DNA from: a virus | IMG/VR virus record: IMGVR_UViG_3300035138_000079 | Span: 1-61,040 of that record | Strand: one strand, 5' to 3' | Length of the DNA: 61,040 nt | Translations under genes and position numbers: made by a program | In this document: positions 39,751-48,042 of the stretch, piece after piece | Numbering within the stretch: position 1 is the stretch's first letter | How the letters are laid out: each line of letters starts with the position of its first letter | The notes under the pieces: model-generated | Told to the model about the DNA's origin: nothing | The model's input: only the letters and a program-made list of their open reading frames with translations | Database searches by the model: none

Positions 39751-42531
39751 TTGGCTTATGCGTACAGTGCAACGGGAGCAAATAGTTATACATGGTCTGC
39801 TTTAAATTTATATAATCAACATGCCGCTAGAGTTGATTTACCTAGTGGTAGTGCTATTACAGGTTTATCTGTTTATGCAGGAGCTAAAGGCTCTAGTGTA
39901 GCGGCTAGATTGGTTTTGTGGTCTCCTGGTGGTTCGGCTGTTAGGCAATCGAGTTCCTTTACCTTAAGTGTTTCTAGTTTGTCTGTAGGGGGTCAGTCTT
40001 GGAGGTCTAAAAATATTAGTTCTTATACCATTTCCTCTGCTAAGCATATGTGGGTAGGTTTGTATAGGAATCCAAGTGGAGCCCATGTGTTTGGTTTGCA
40101 TAATGGCTCAGGTAATGGATATAGAAAAACTAATACAAGAAGTTTTCCTAGTGTCTTATCAATGAGTGGTTACTCTACACATTCAGGCAGAGAACCTATT
40201 GTTAGAGCTACTTATATTTTAAAGCCAAGTCCTGTGACTAGTGCCAGTGTGTCAAGGGTATCTGATTCTAAAATGAGTATATCTTGGAGTCGTCATGCTT
40301 CGGGAGACAGACCCTACACATATATAAAAATTGAAAGATGGAATAATGTATCTAATACTTGGAGTCAAATTAAGAGTAATTTATCAGGTAGTGCCTCCAG
40401 TTATAATGATACAGGAGTTAAAGTTAATTATAGGTATCGTTATAGAATAAGGGCCTGGAATGCGGCTGGATATTCTAGTTATGCTTATACTGGATATATT
40501 GAAACTACTCCTGCTGCTCCTACAAATGTAGTAGCTACTCGTTCGGGTTCTGGTGTAGTCATTACTTGGAATAATCCTGCAAGTGATGTAGCTGATACTA
40601 TGAAAATAGAATATTCAGAGGGGCCAGCTTATTCTTCTTGGGTTGAATTGGATTATGCAATGTCGGGTAGTGCTGTGCAAAAAACGGATGTTAGTCCTCC
40701 TGCTATTGTTAAATATAGAGTTTGGGCTAATAATTCAGCGGGTTTAAATAGTGCTTATGTGGAATCAAATGAGGTAATTACTATAGTTGAACCTAATCCT
40801 CCTACTAATTTAAGCCCATCCTCTTTGAAGGTTATAGATGTGGATAATTCTCAGACTTTTAGTTGGCAACATAATCCTTTAGATACTAGTGAGCAAACTA
40901 AATTTAGTTTAAGGTATTCAAAGACTAGCAGTTCTTATGGAGCTACTCAAGTTGAGGAAGAGGTAAGCACTGATTCTTATCATGTGTTTGCGGCATCTAC
41001 TTTTGACTCAGGAGATACTTATTATTGGCAAGTACAGACCTGGGGGGCTGATCCTGATCCTTCTGGTTGGTCTGATGAGGCAAGTTTTATAGCTAATACA
41101 AAACCTGAAATGGCTATAACTTATCCAGAAAATGAAAGTACTATCAGTGAATCTGAATTAACTGTCACATGGGATTTTAGTGATATAGATAGTGATACTC
41201 AATCTCAATATTCAGTGGGTTTATATACTGCGGATGGCTTGACTTTATTGGAAAATATATCGGGTTATGGTACCGATGGGAGTGTTACTTTTGAGAAGGT
41301 TTTAGAGAATGGGGAAAGTTATCAGGTTAGAGGGTTAGTAGCTGATTCTAGTGGTTTGTGGTCTGTAGAGGTGTCCGCTGATTTTACTGTTGAGTTTTTA
41401 CCGCCTGTTAAACCTGGTTTGTCTTTGTCAGCTTCGGAGGATGACGCTTCTACTGGGATTGTAATTGAAAATCCTTTACCTACTACGGATTTAAATTTTG
41501 AAGCTACTCAAGATACTTATGTTGATGGAGCAAATACGGGAAGTAATTATGATGATGTAGGCGAGTTAGATTTATATGATAATGGAACTTCTAAATATAT
41601 TTTGTTAGGTTTTGATTTAACTGATATTATAGGCAAGACTGTAAATTCTGCAACTTTGACATTAAATAGAAAAGATACTTTATCAGGTATTATTAATAGC
41701 TTGGTTAAATATATAACTACTTCTTGGAGTGAAGATACTGTTACTTATGCTACTTTACCTAGTTTAGATGCTACTGAATACGGTGATCATGAGCATGTTT
41801 CTGGGGAGACTGAGGAATGGGATATTACTTCTTTAATTCAAGATATAGCAGATGGTACCATTACAGATTTTGAAGGCTTAGTTATAATACCCTCTGGTAG
41901 TGATGTGTATGATAATTTTTATGATGGTAGTGTTTCAGGTAATGAGGCTTTTGTTACTGTGGAGATAGAGCCAGAAGCTGTGGAGACTACTTATAATAAA
42001 CTATATCGTTCTATTGATGGGGTTTCTTATGAGTTAGCTTTAGATGATATTGAGCCTGAGAGTGGTATTACTGATTACTTGCCTTTACTTGTGGGTACTA
42101 CTTATTATTATGTGGTAGCATTTTCCGAAACGGGAACATCTATTCAAAGTGATGTAGCTGAGGTAACTAGTAATTATAATGGAAAAGTAGCCTTAAATTC
42201 AGGAGAGGGTTATAATGATGGTATAGTTGTTTATGGGGATTTGGCAATTGAGGAGGCTTTAGAGTATGATAGAGAATTAATCCAATTCGACGGCAGAGAA
42301 AATGCGTTATTATTTGAAGGGGATTCTAGAGAGCAACGTATTACTTTTAGTTGTAATTTGCCTATTGAGGATTATGATTCTTTACAGTCTGTTATGAGTA
42401 ATTCAGGAGGAGGCTTTTATAGAGATTATTTTGGCAGATGGTTTAAAGCCAGTTTTTCTAATATAAAGGTTAAGAAAAAAGATAAAAAGAATTATGAGTT
42501 TAGTTGTACTATAAATAAGGTGGTGGGATAA
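39751..42531 (+). CDS. Large tail adhesin with fibronectin III and DNRLRE domains
   Basis: 926 aa, TTG start after AAAGGGGG. Residues about 1-155 are a Ser/Tyr/Gly-rich beta domain; 165-255 and 260-345 look like fibronectin III domains (MSISWSRHASGDRPYTYIKIERW; VVITWNNPA); two more Ig-like parts follow to about 560. Residues about 585-745 form a DNRLRE-type domain (DTYVDGANTGSNYDD, TSWSEDTVTY, WDITSLIQD). Last 80 residues are tail-like. Likely binds host surface sugars. Overlaps the next gene by one base. Confidence 0.78.
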   Translation: MAYAYSATGANSYTWSALNLYNQHAARVDLPSGSAITGLSVYAGAKGSSVAARLVLWSPGGSAVRQSSSFTLSVSSLSVGGQSWRSKNISSYTISSAKHMWVGLYRNPSGAHVFGLHNGSGNGYRKTNTRSFPSVLSMSGYSTHSGREPIVRATYILKPSPVTSASVSRVSDSKMSISWSRHASGDRPYTYIKIERWNNVSNTWSQIKSNLSGSASSYNDTGVKVNYRYRYRIRAWNAAGYSSYAYTGYIETTPAAPTNVVATRSGSGVVITWNNPASDVADTMKIEYSEGPAYSSWVELDYAMSGSAVQKTDVSPPAIVKYRVWANNSAGLNSAYVESNEVITIVEPNPPTNLSPSSLKVIDVDNSQTFSWQHNPLDTSEQTKFSLRYSKTSSSYGATQVEEEVSTDSYHVFAASTFDSGDTYYWQVQTWGADPDPSGWSDEASFIANTKPEMAITYPENESTISESELTVTWDFSDIDSDTQSQYSVGLYTADGLTLLENISGYGTDGSVTFEKVLENGESYQVRGLVADSSGLWSVEVSADFTVEFLPPVKPGLSLSASEDDASTGIVIENPLPTTDLNFEATQDTYVDGANTGSNYDDVGELDLYDNGTSKYILLGFDLTDIIGKTVNSATLTLNRKDTLSGIINSLVKYITTSWSEDTVTYATLPSLDATEYGDHEHVSGETEEWDITSLIQDIADGTITDFEGLVIIPSGSDVYDNFYDGSVSGNEAFVTVEIEPEAVETTYNKLYRSIDGVSYELALDDIEPESGITDYLPLLVGTTYYYVVAFSETGTSIQSDVAEVTSNYNGKVALNSGEGYNDGIVVYGDLAIEEALEYDRELIQFDGRENALLFEGDSREQRITFSCNLPIEDYDSLQSVMSNSGGGFYRDYFGRWFKASFSNIKVKKKDKKNYEFSCTINKVVG

Positions 42532-44240
42532 TGGCTGAGTATGGGACTTTTTATCCTTCTCATTCTTTTGATGATGGTTTTATTTTTAAAAATTATATCT
42601 CAGAGGTTTATCAAGATACTGATTTTGAAAATACAGAGGATTTAATAATTGGAGATTGGGAGCATGGTTCCTCATATTCTATAGCACATAGTTATATTAG
42701 ATTTAGAAATGTTAATATTTCTAAGGGGTCTACAATTAGAGTAGCTACGTTGCGGTTATATTGTATGTTTACTTATGATGATGCTTATGATTGTGATGTT
42801 AGGGCGTATTTTGAGAAAACAGCAAATCCTAATAGTATTGTAGACGCTGCGGATTTTGAAAGTAGGGCAGCTTCTTTAAGCACTGCTTATGGGGAATTTA
42901 ATGTTTTAGATGCTGATAGGGAATGGTTGGAGGTAGATATAACATCTGTTTTACAAGAAATAATTGATCAGCAAGAATGGATTAATGGTAATAATGCTCA
43001 GGCTATATTATTAACTCAGGCTTCGGCCCATAGTGATCCTTTTGATGCAGATATATATTTAGAGGCTTTTGATAATCTTTATGAGACGGGTTATATCCCA
43101 GAGTTGGTGGTTGAATGGGATGAACCTCCTGAGCCTACGCCTGTGTTACCACAATATAACCATTTTTATAATAATAGATTAGAAACTTTTGAATATGAGT
43201 TGTTAAAATTAGATAATGGCATTTATAAAACTGCGGGATTATTAGATTTAGTTAAAAGAAATTCTGGTGTAGTCTCTATGGATTTTACTAGAGATGTGAT
43301 TGGAGATTTAAAATTAGAGTTGATAGATGATAGTTCTATTGATTATATAACAGATTTAATACGGCCCTGGTTTATTATAAATGGTAATAGATATCCAATG
43401 GGTACATATTTTTTAAATAAACCTGTAGACTCTGTCACTGATCGAGCTATTTCTCATAGTGTAGAGGGTACGGATATATTAGAAGCTTTAGAACAGGATA
43501 AAATTGATGTTTCTTATGTTGCTTATAAGGGTGATAATGTTATCACTTTAGTAAAAGCTTTAATAGCTTCTGTAGGTTCTTGGGTTAGATATGAAATTCA
43601 AGATAATGCCGCCACTTTATCTGAGGATATGAGTTATGAAATAGGACGTTCTAAATTGTTTATTATAAATGGGTTGCTTAATACAATTAATTATTATCCC
43701 TTATGGTCCAATGGTTATGGAGTTCTTAAGACTATTGCATGGAAAGAGGACCCACAAATTACTTGGACTTTTAAAGATGATGAATATAGTTTATATAAAG
43801 GTGATTTTAAGAGAACTAAAAATTATATAGATATTTATAATAAAGTTATTTTGGTTGCTAATCAGGCTGAGGCAGATACAGAGCCTTTAATTAGTGTGAA
43901 AACTATGGAGGATGTGGGGTTGTCTGCTCATCCTTTATCTTATACAAATATTAGTAGATATAGAACTCGTAAATTTGATAGTGAGGCTTCGACTCAGGGT
44001 TATTTAGATTTAAGAGCTAAGAGGGAATTATATAAAATGTTAGAGGTTCAGGAAGATATTGAGTTTGTACATGCTTTTGTAACCCGTAGAGCTGATGGTT
44101 TACCTAATCAAGGTGATGCTTATGCTTTTTATAATAAGACTAATCAAGGAGTTTATTTATTGAAAAAACAAGTTTTTAATTTGAAGCCTGGGGGTTTAGT
44201 TGGTACTACAATGCAACAAATAAGGGAGGTAGTTTTATAA
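42531..44240 (+). CDS. Tail-tip protein with DNRLRE-like N-terminus and hub-like C-terminus
   Basis: 569 aa. Residues about 20-200 resemble the N-terminal domain of the Tal protein at 36597 (TLRLYCMF, EKTANPNSIVDAADF, IIDQQEWINGNNAQ, PELVVEW). From about 210 on, FEYELLKLDNGIYKTAGLLDLV and later TWTFKDDEYSLYKGDFKRTKNYIDIYNKVIL look like the hub-like part of tail-tip or baseplate proteins. The protein is part of the coupled row 39751-44842. Confidence 0.72.
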   Translation: MAEYGTFYPSHSFDDGFIFKNYISEVYQDTDFENTEDLIIGDWEHGSSYSIAHSYIRFRNVNISKGSTIRVATLRLYCMFTYDDAYDCDVRAYFEKTANPNSIVDAADFESRAASLSTAYGEFNVLDADREWLEVDITSVLQEIIDQQEWINGNNAQAILLTQASAHSDPFDADIYLEAFDNLYETGYIPELVVEWDEPPEPTPVLPQYNHFYNNRLETFEYELLKLDNGIYKTAGLLDLVKRNSGVVSMDFTRDVIGDLKLELIDDSSIDYITDLIRPWFIINGNRYPMGTYFLNKPVDSVTDRAISHSVEGTDILEALEQDKIDVSYVAYKGDNVITLVKALIASVGSWVRYEIQDNAATLSEDMSYEIGRSKLFIINGLLNTINYYPLWSNGYGVLKTIAWKEDPQITWTFKDDEYSLYKGDFKRTKNYIDIYNKVILVANQAEADTEPLISVKTMEDVGLSAHPLSYTNISRYRTRKFDSEASTQGYLDLRAKRELYKMLEVQEDIEFVHAFVTRRADGLPNQGDAYAFYNKTNQGVYLLKKQVFNLKPGGLVGTTMQQIREVVL

Positions 44241-44842
44241 TGGCTGATGAGGTTTTAATAGGAACGGTAAGCACTTTATATCCTTTAAAAGTGCAATTAG
44301 TGCCTAATGATACTGAATTACCTGTAATAGCTACTAGTTCTTTATCAGGTATTAAGGTAGGTTCTCGTATATTAATACAAAAATTTGGTAAACTTTTGAT
44401 AGGTATCTCTGTGATATCTAATGATGTTTTTACTAGATGTATGCTTAAGAAAACAGATGTTCAATCTATCCCTAATTCTACACAAACTAAGATTACATTT
44501 AGTAGTGGTGATGTAGAATATGACCCTTTGGGTATGTTTGATGATGGGAATGATACTATTGTTGTTCCTACAGCTGGCTGGTATGAGGTAGTTTTAGGGG
44601 GCAGGTTTGCCACAAGTACAAGTAATGGAAGATTAATGTATTTATATGTTAATGGTAGTCAGTATACAGGTTATATATGTGGGCAAGATGGGTCTGGACG
44701 CTGGGGAGGTTCCCTAACTGTAAGGCTTGAACTTAATGCTGATGATTATTTGTATTTTAATATGTATCAAAATTCTGGTGGTAGTATAAATTTTGGGGGT
44801 TCTGCTCCTTATATGACCCTTTTTTCAGTGATAAAGATATAA
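44240..44842 (+). CDS. Tail protein with C1q/TNF-like jelly-roll domain
   Basis: 200 aa. Residues 1-60 have the pattern of a small OB-like tail domain; residues about 68-200 (PNSTQTKITF, VPTAGWYEVVLGG, GRLMYLYVNG, DYLYFNMYQNSGGSINF) fit a C1q/TNF-like trimeric jelly roll, common at tips of phage fibres. Starts on the last base of the previous stop. Confidence 0.75.
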   Translation: MADEVLIGTVSTLYPLKVQLVPNDTELPVIATSSLSGIKVGSRILIQKFGKLLIGISVISNDVFTRCMLKKTDVQSIPNSTQTKITFSSGDVEYDPLGMFDDGNDTIVVPTAGWYEVVLGGRFATSTSNGRLMYLYVNGSQYTGYICGQDGSGRWGGSLTVRLELNADDYLYFNMYQNSGGSINFGGSAPYMTLFSVIKI

Positions 44843-44854
44843 AGGGGTGTTGAT

Positions 44855-45121
44855 ATGGCTAATGATGGCAAGTGTGTTTTTCATGAGGAATTTAAGGCTG
44901 TTATTGATGGTTTACAAAAGGATGTTAGAAAATTAAATGATGAGACCTTAACTAATAGTAATAAGTTAAAGGAATATGAAGCTTTTAAAAAAGAGATTAC
45001 TAAGAATGTTTGTGAACAGAGAAAAGAATTAATGTCTTTTTTAAGATGGGCTGTTGTATTTGCTTTTACTATTTTTGTATTTGTTTTTGGAGTAATCCAA
45101 TGGATAATAGACAAACATTAG
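44855..45121 (+). CDS. XhlA-like membrane protein of the lysis cassette
   Basis: 88 aa. Coiled-coil N-terminal part (about 12-60) and one membrane helix at about 66-84 close to the C-terminus. This is the XhlA/BhlA layout, a protein that helps holin and endolysin in Bacillus-type phages. It is placed directly before the endolysin gene. Confidence 0.78.
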   Translation: MANDGKCVFHEEFKAVIDGLQKDVRKLNDETLTNSNKLKEYEAFKKEITKNVCEQRKELMSFLRWAVVFAFTIFVFVFGVIQWIIDKH

Positions 45122-45137
45122 AAAGGAGGTGTTATAT

Positions 45138-45686
45138 ATGGCTTATTCTGTAGCATACACACAAAAAATGCTTAATAAATTTAATGCTAAGCTTGTAGTA
45201 GATGGAGCTAAAGGTAAAAAAACTTTGTTCTGGTTAAAAGGTTTGCAGTCTGCTGGAAAGTTAAAAGTAGATGGTATTTATGGACCTAAGACACATGAGT
45301 ATACTATGAAACTTTTAAAATCAGTAAATAAGAGAGCTGTAAATGTGGCTCATTTTAAGCAAGCCGAATTTAGATGTCATTGTTGTGGAAGTGTAGGCCC
45401 AGGTATTCATATTAACTTATTAATTTTATTAGAGGCTTTAAGATATAAGTTTGGTGGCCGACCTGTTCATATTAATTCAGGTTATAGGTGTCCTAAGCAT
45501 AATAAGGCTGTAGGAGGAGGCACTAAGAGTCAGCATTTATATGGTAATGCGGCTGATATAGTTATTAGTGGTATTTCTCCTTATGCTGTTTGGTCCTCAA
45601 GTAATATTTATAATGTTAATGGCGGTGTGGGTAAATATAATACATTTACTCATGTAGACTGTAGAGGTTTTAGAGCTAGATGGTAA
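45138..45686 (+). CDS. Endolysin: peptidoglycan-binding plus M15 peptidase
   Basis: 182 aa from ATG 45138; the GTG at 45129 lies within the AAAGGAGGTG site. An N-terminal repeat region (KLVVDGAKGKKTLFWLKGLQ, KLKVDGIYGPKTHEYT) fits a peptidoglycan-binding helix bundle. The peptidase domain shows the zinc residues His133 and Asp140 (SQHLYGNAAD) and His172 (FTHVD), with SGYRCPKHN upstream, as in M15A DD-carboxypeptidase-like endolysins. It cuts peptide cross-links in the host wall. Confidence 0.9.
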   Translation: MAYSVAYTQKMLNKFNAKLVVDGAKGKKTLFWLKGLQSAGKLKVDGIYGPKTHEYTMKLLKSVNKRAVNVAHFKQAEFRCHCCGSVGPGIHINLLILLEALRYKFGGRPVHINSGYRCPKHNKAVGGGTKSQHLYGNAADIVISGISPYAVWSSSNIYNVNGGVGKYNTFTHVDCRGFRARW

Positions 45687-45699
45687 AGGAGGTGATTTA

Positions 45700-46014
45700 A
45701 TGGAGTCTGTTATAACTTTACCTAAGGAAGTTTTACCAGCTTTAATTATAGTAATCTCAGTTATTTTAGTAGATGTAGTTTTAGGCATTTTATTAAAAGT
45801 TCATAATAATGAATTTGAGCCTGAGTTACTACCTAAATTTTTAGTAACTGGGGTTGTGCCTTATATTGGAGGATTAGTTGTTTTAGGCATAGTTGCAGAG
45901 TTTGTAGGAGTATTTTTTATTTCCTTATTTTATATGGCTGCTACTGCTGTAGTAGTTAAATATGTGGCAGATGTACGGAAGAAGATAATGTCTTTGTTTG
46001 TATCTGAGAAATAA
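45700..46014 (+). CDS. Holin
   Basis: 104 aa, ATG after AAAGGAGGTGA. Three hydrophobic segments (about 11-33, 45-65, 68-88) and a basic C-terminal tail (KYVADVRKKIMSLF), directly behind the endolysin. This suits a class of Firmicute phage holins with pore function in the cell membrane. Last gene of the late region; a perfect terminator follows. Confidence 0.83.
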   Translation: MESVITLPKEVLPALIIVISVILVDVVLGILLKVHNNEFEPELLPKFLVTGVVPYIGGLVVLGIVAEFVGVFFISLFYMAATAVVVKYVADVRKKIMSLFVSEK

Positions 46015-46022
46015 ATTATTTT

Positions 46023-46052
46023 AAAAGAGAGTAAAAAATACTCTCTTTTTTT
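46023..46052 (+). terminator. Strong terminator closing the late region
   Basis: AAAAGAGAGTA / TACTCTCTTTT perfect 11-bp stem, A5 loop, T run. Confidence 0.9.
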
Positions 46053-46062
46053 AATTTTATGC

Positions 46063-46110
46063 TTGACATATGTAAAGGATTATTATATAATATAAACATA
46101 AGATAAATTA
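46063..46110 (+). promoter_or_regulatory. Class A promoter with leader motif
   Basis: TTGACA 46063-46068 with ACATATGT, spacer 17, TATAAT 46086-46091, then ACATAAGATAAAT. Drives the gene at 46131. Confidence 0.87.
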
Positions 46111-46130
46111 AATTTTTGGAGGAGAATATT

Positions 46131-46433
46131 ATGGGATATGTTAAAAACAGTGAAATTAAAATGAATATGGCTTTGATTTTAGAATTACAAGGCAATAGAT
46201 GGGAAGAATTAAAAGAGCTTAAAACGGAGCTTAAAAAGTTGCCTATAGAGGATTCTCGTAGAGTTAAGGCAATAGCTTATATAAAAGAACACAACTTAAG
46301 TTTAAATCATGGAATGTTTGTAGGCAAGAAACCTACAAATATAGAATTGAGAATATGGGAAGATACTTTTCTTAAAAATTTAAAAGTCTTGAGTGAGGCT
46401 GTTGATAAGCTGTTAGATATTTTATACAGTTAA
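46131..46433 (+). CDS. Unknown helical protein, 100 aa
   Basis: ATG at 46131, seven bases after GGAGGAG; an earlier TTG lies before the ribosome site. Lys/Glu-rich helices throughout, no CxxC or membrane segment. Monocistronic: private class A promoter and a terminator behind. Probably an early phage protein acting on the host, judged only from its setting. Confidence 0.7.
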   Translation: MGYVKNSEIKMNMALILELQGNRWEELKELKTELKKLPIEDSRRVKAIAYIKEHNLSLNHGMFVGKKPTNIELRIWEDTFLKNLKVLSEAVDKLLDILYS

Positions 46434-46465
46434 AAATATTTATATATTAAAAATATTATAGATTA

Positions 46466-46497
46466 AAAATAGTTTACATGCTTGTAAGCTATTTTTT
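46466..46497 (+). terminator. Strong terminator overlapping a class B promoter
   Basis: AAAATAGTTTACA / TGTAAGCTATTTT, 13 pairs with one G-T, TGCT loop, T run. The ACA of the next promoter is part of the left arm. Confidence 0.85.
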
Positions 46498-46506
46498 CTG
46501 TATAAT
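46476..46506 (+). promoter_or_regulatory. Class B promoter (ACA-N22-TATAAT)
   Basis: ACATGCTTG starts at 46476; TATAAT 46501-46506. Opens the replication operon at 46522. Confidence 0.72.
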
Positions 46507-46521
46507 AGGTGGAGGTGTTTT

Positions 46522-48030
46522 ATGAATTATAAAGATATAGATATTTCTAAAGTTTTGAAAATTAAAAACATCCCTAGAATTGAATTGAAGGAGCCTAAAT
46601 TTTATAAGGGTGAGTTTAAAGAATTTCAAAAAAAGGGTATTGTTTATATGTATTTTTGTCCTAAGTGTGGGCTTTTTGACACTTGTGGTAGTGGTAAATC
46701 TCATCATATTATGGGATTGATTTCTCTTCTGAAAGAAAGAAAAGAGTTGGGTAGATGTTTATATCTAGTTCCTTCAGCTGATATCTTGGCTAAAGTAGAT
46801 GAGTTTTCTAAATTTACTTCTTTGGATTTTGGGGCTGCTGTAGGAAATATTTCTAATCGAGTATCTTTATATAATACTTGGTTGGATGTTTTAATGGTCT
46901 CTTATGAGATTATTAGAGGTAGAGATTTAGAATATTTAGGAGGATTAGAGTGGGATACAGTCTTTTTGGATGAATCCCATGTTTTTAGGAACTCAAATAC
47001 AAAAACTTTTAGAGCTATTAGGAAATTGACTGAGACTGCTACAAGAGTTCATATTTTATCAGCTACTCCTATTCAGACTTCTTTAATTGACTTATATAAT
47101 CAATTAAAGATTTTAGATTTAGGTATTTTTAGTAGTGAAAGACATTTTAGAAGAAGATATTGCGAGGAAGAGACTTTATATTTTAGAAATGGTAAAAGGT
47201 TAGTTACCAGGGATAATATAGTTTCTTATAAGCATATAGATGAATTTAAGAGAATTATAGAACCCTTTTTCTTGCGGAGGACTATAGAGGATATTGAAAG
47301 TGAAATGCCTGATCTAGTGACTGATAAAATATGGGGTAATTTGAATAAGGTACAGGCTAAACTATATAAAGAATTGCAAAAAGGTGTAGTTGAATTATTA
47401 AAGAGTGGTCAAAAAGTGGAAGCAAAAAAGCATATTCATAATATGCAGAAAGTTGTGAATAGTACAAAAGCTATAGGGGCTGATGGCAAAGACTATAGTT
47501 GGAAATTTGATTGGATTATCAGTCAATTGTATAGTAATGCTGAGTTAGGTTTTAATGGTCCTATGGCTAATGATAAAGTGGTGATTTTTGCTCAACATAA
47601 AGATACTTTAAAAGTGTTGGGTGAGAGATTAGAAGCTTTAAAAATTAAGTATGTTTTAATGACTGGGGAAGAAAGTAAGACTTTAAAACATGCTTATAAG
47701 AAAAGATTTTGGGATGATCCTGATTGTAGAGTTATGTTGGGTACCACTGCGATTGAATGTAGTGCTAATTTGCAGTGTGCCAGATATTTAATTGCTGTAG
47801 ATGTTTTAGCTAATCCAGCTAGAGTGTCTCAGTTAGTGGGTAGAATTAGACGAACTGGGTCGGTGTATAAAACAGCTTTTTTTATAATGCTATTGTCTCG
47901 TGCTACTTTTGAGGAGAGATTAATAGAAAAATTGGAAAAAAGACAAGCTGTGCATGATAATATTTTTAATGAAAACTCAGATATTTTTAATGAGTTGTCT
48001 GTACAAGATTTATTAACACTTTTTAAGTAA
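46522..48030 (+). CDS. SNF2-type DEAD/DEAH helicase
   Basis: 502 aa. Walker A is DTCGSGKS (53-60) instead of the usual DxGLGKT, with a CPKC pair directly in front (46-49). Motif II is DESH (150-153), motif III SATP (180-183). The second RecA domain has VVIFAQHKDTLKVL, LMTGEES and motif VI LVGRIRRTG. This is the SNF2/RapA-like superfamily 2 type found in many phage replication modules, where it probably moves along double-stranded DNA or removes proteins from it. First gene after the class B promoter. Confidence 0.88.
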   Translation: MNYKDIDISKVLKIKNIPRIELKEPKFYKGEFKEFQKKGIVYMYFCPKCGLFDTCGSGKSHHIMGLISLLKERKELGRCLYLVPSADILAKVDEFSKFTSLDFGAAVGNISNRVSLYNTWLDVLMVSYEIIRGRDLEYLGGLEWDTVFLDESHVFRNSNTKTFRAIRKLTETATRVHILSATPIQTSLIDLYNQLKILDLGIFSSERHFRRRYCEEETLYFRNGKRLVTRDNIVSYKHIDEFKRIIEPFFLRRTIEDIESEMPDLVTDKIWGNLNKVQAKLYKELQKGVVELLKSGQKVEAKKHIHNMQKVVNSTKAIGADGKDYSWKFDWIISQLYSNAELGFNGPMANDKVVIFAQHKDTLKVLGERLEALKIKYVLMTGEESKTLKHAYKKRFWDDPDCRVMLGTTAIECSANLQCARYLIAVDVLANPARVSQLVGRIRRTGSVYKTAFFIMLLSRATFEERLIEKLEKRQAVHDNIFNENSDIFNELSVQDLLTLFK

Positions 48031-48042
48031 GGGGTTGTTTTA

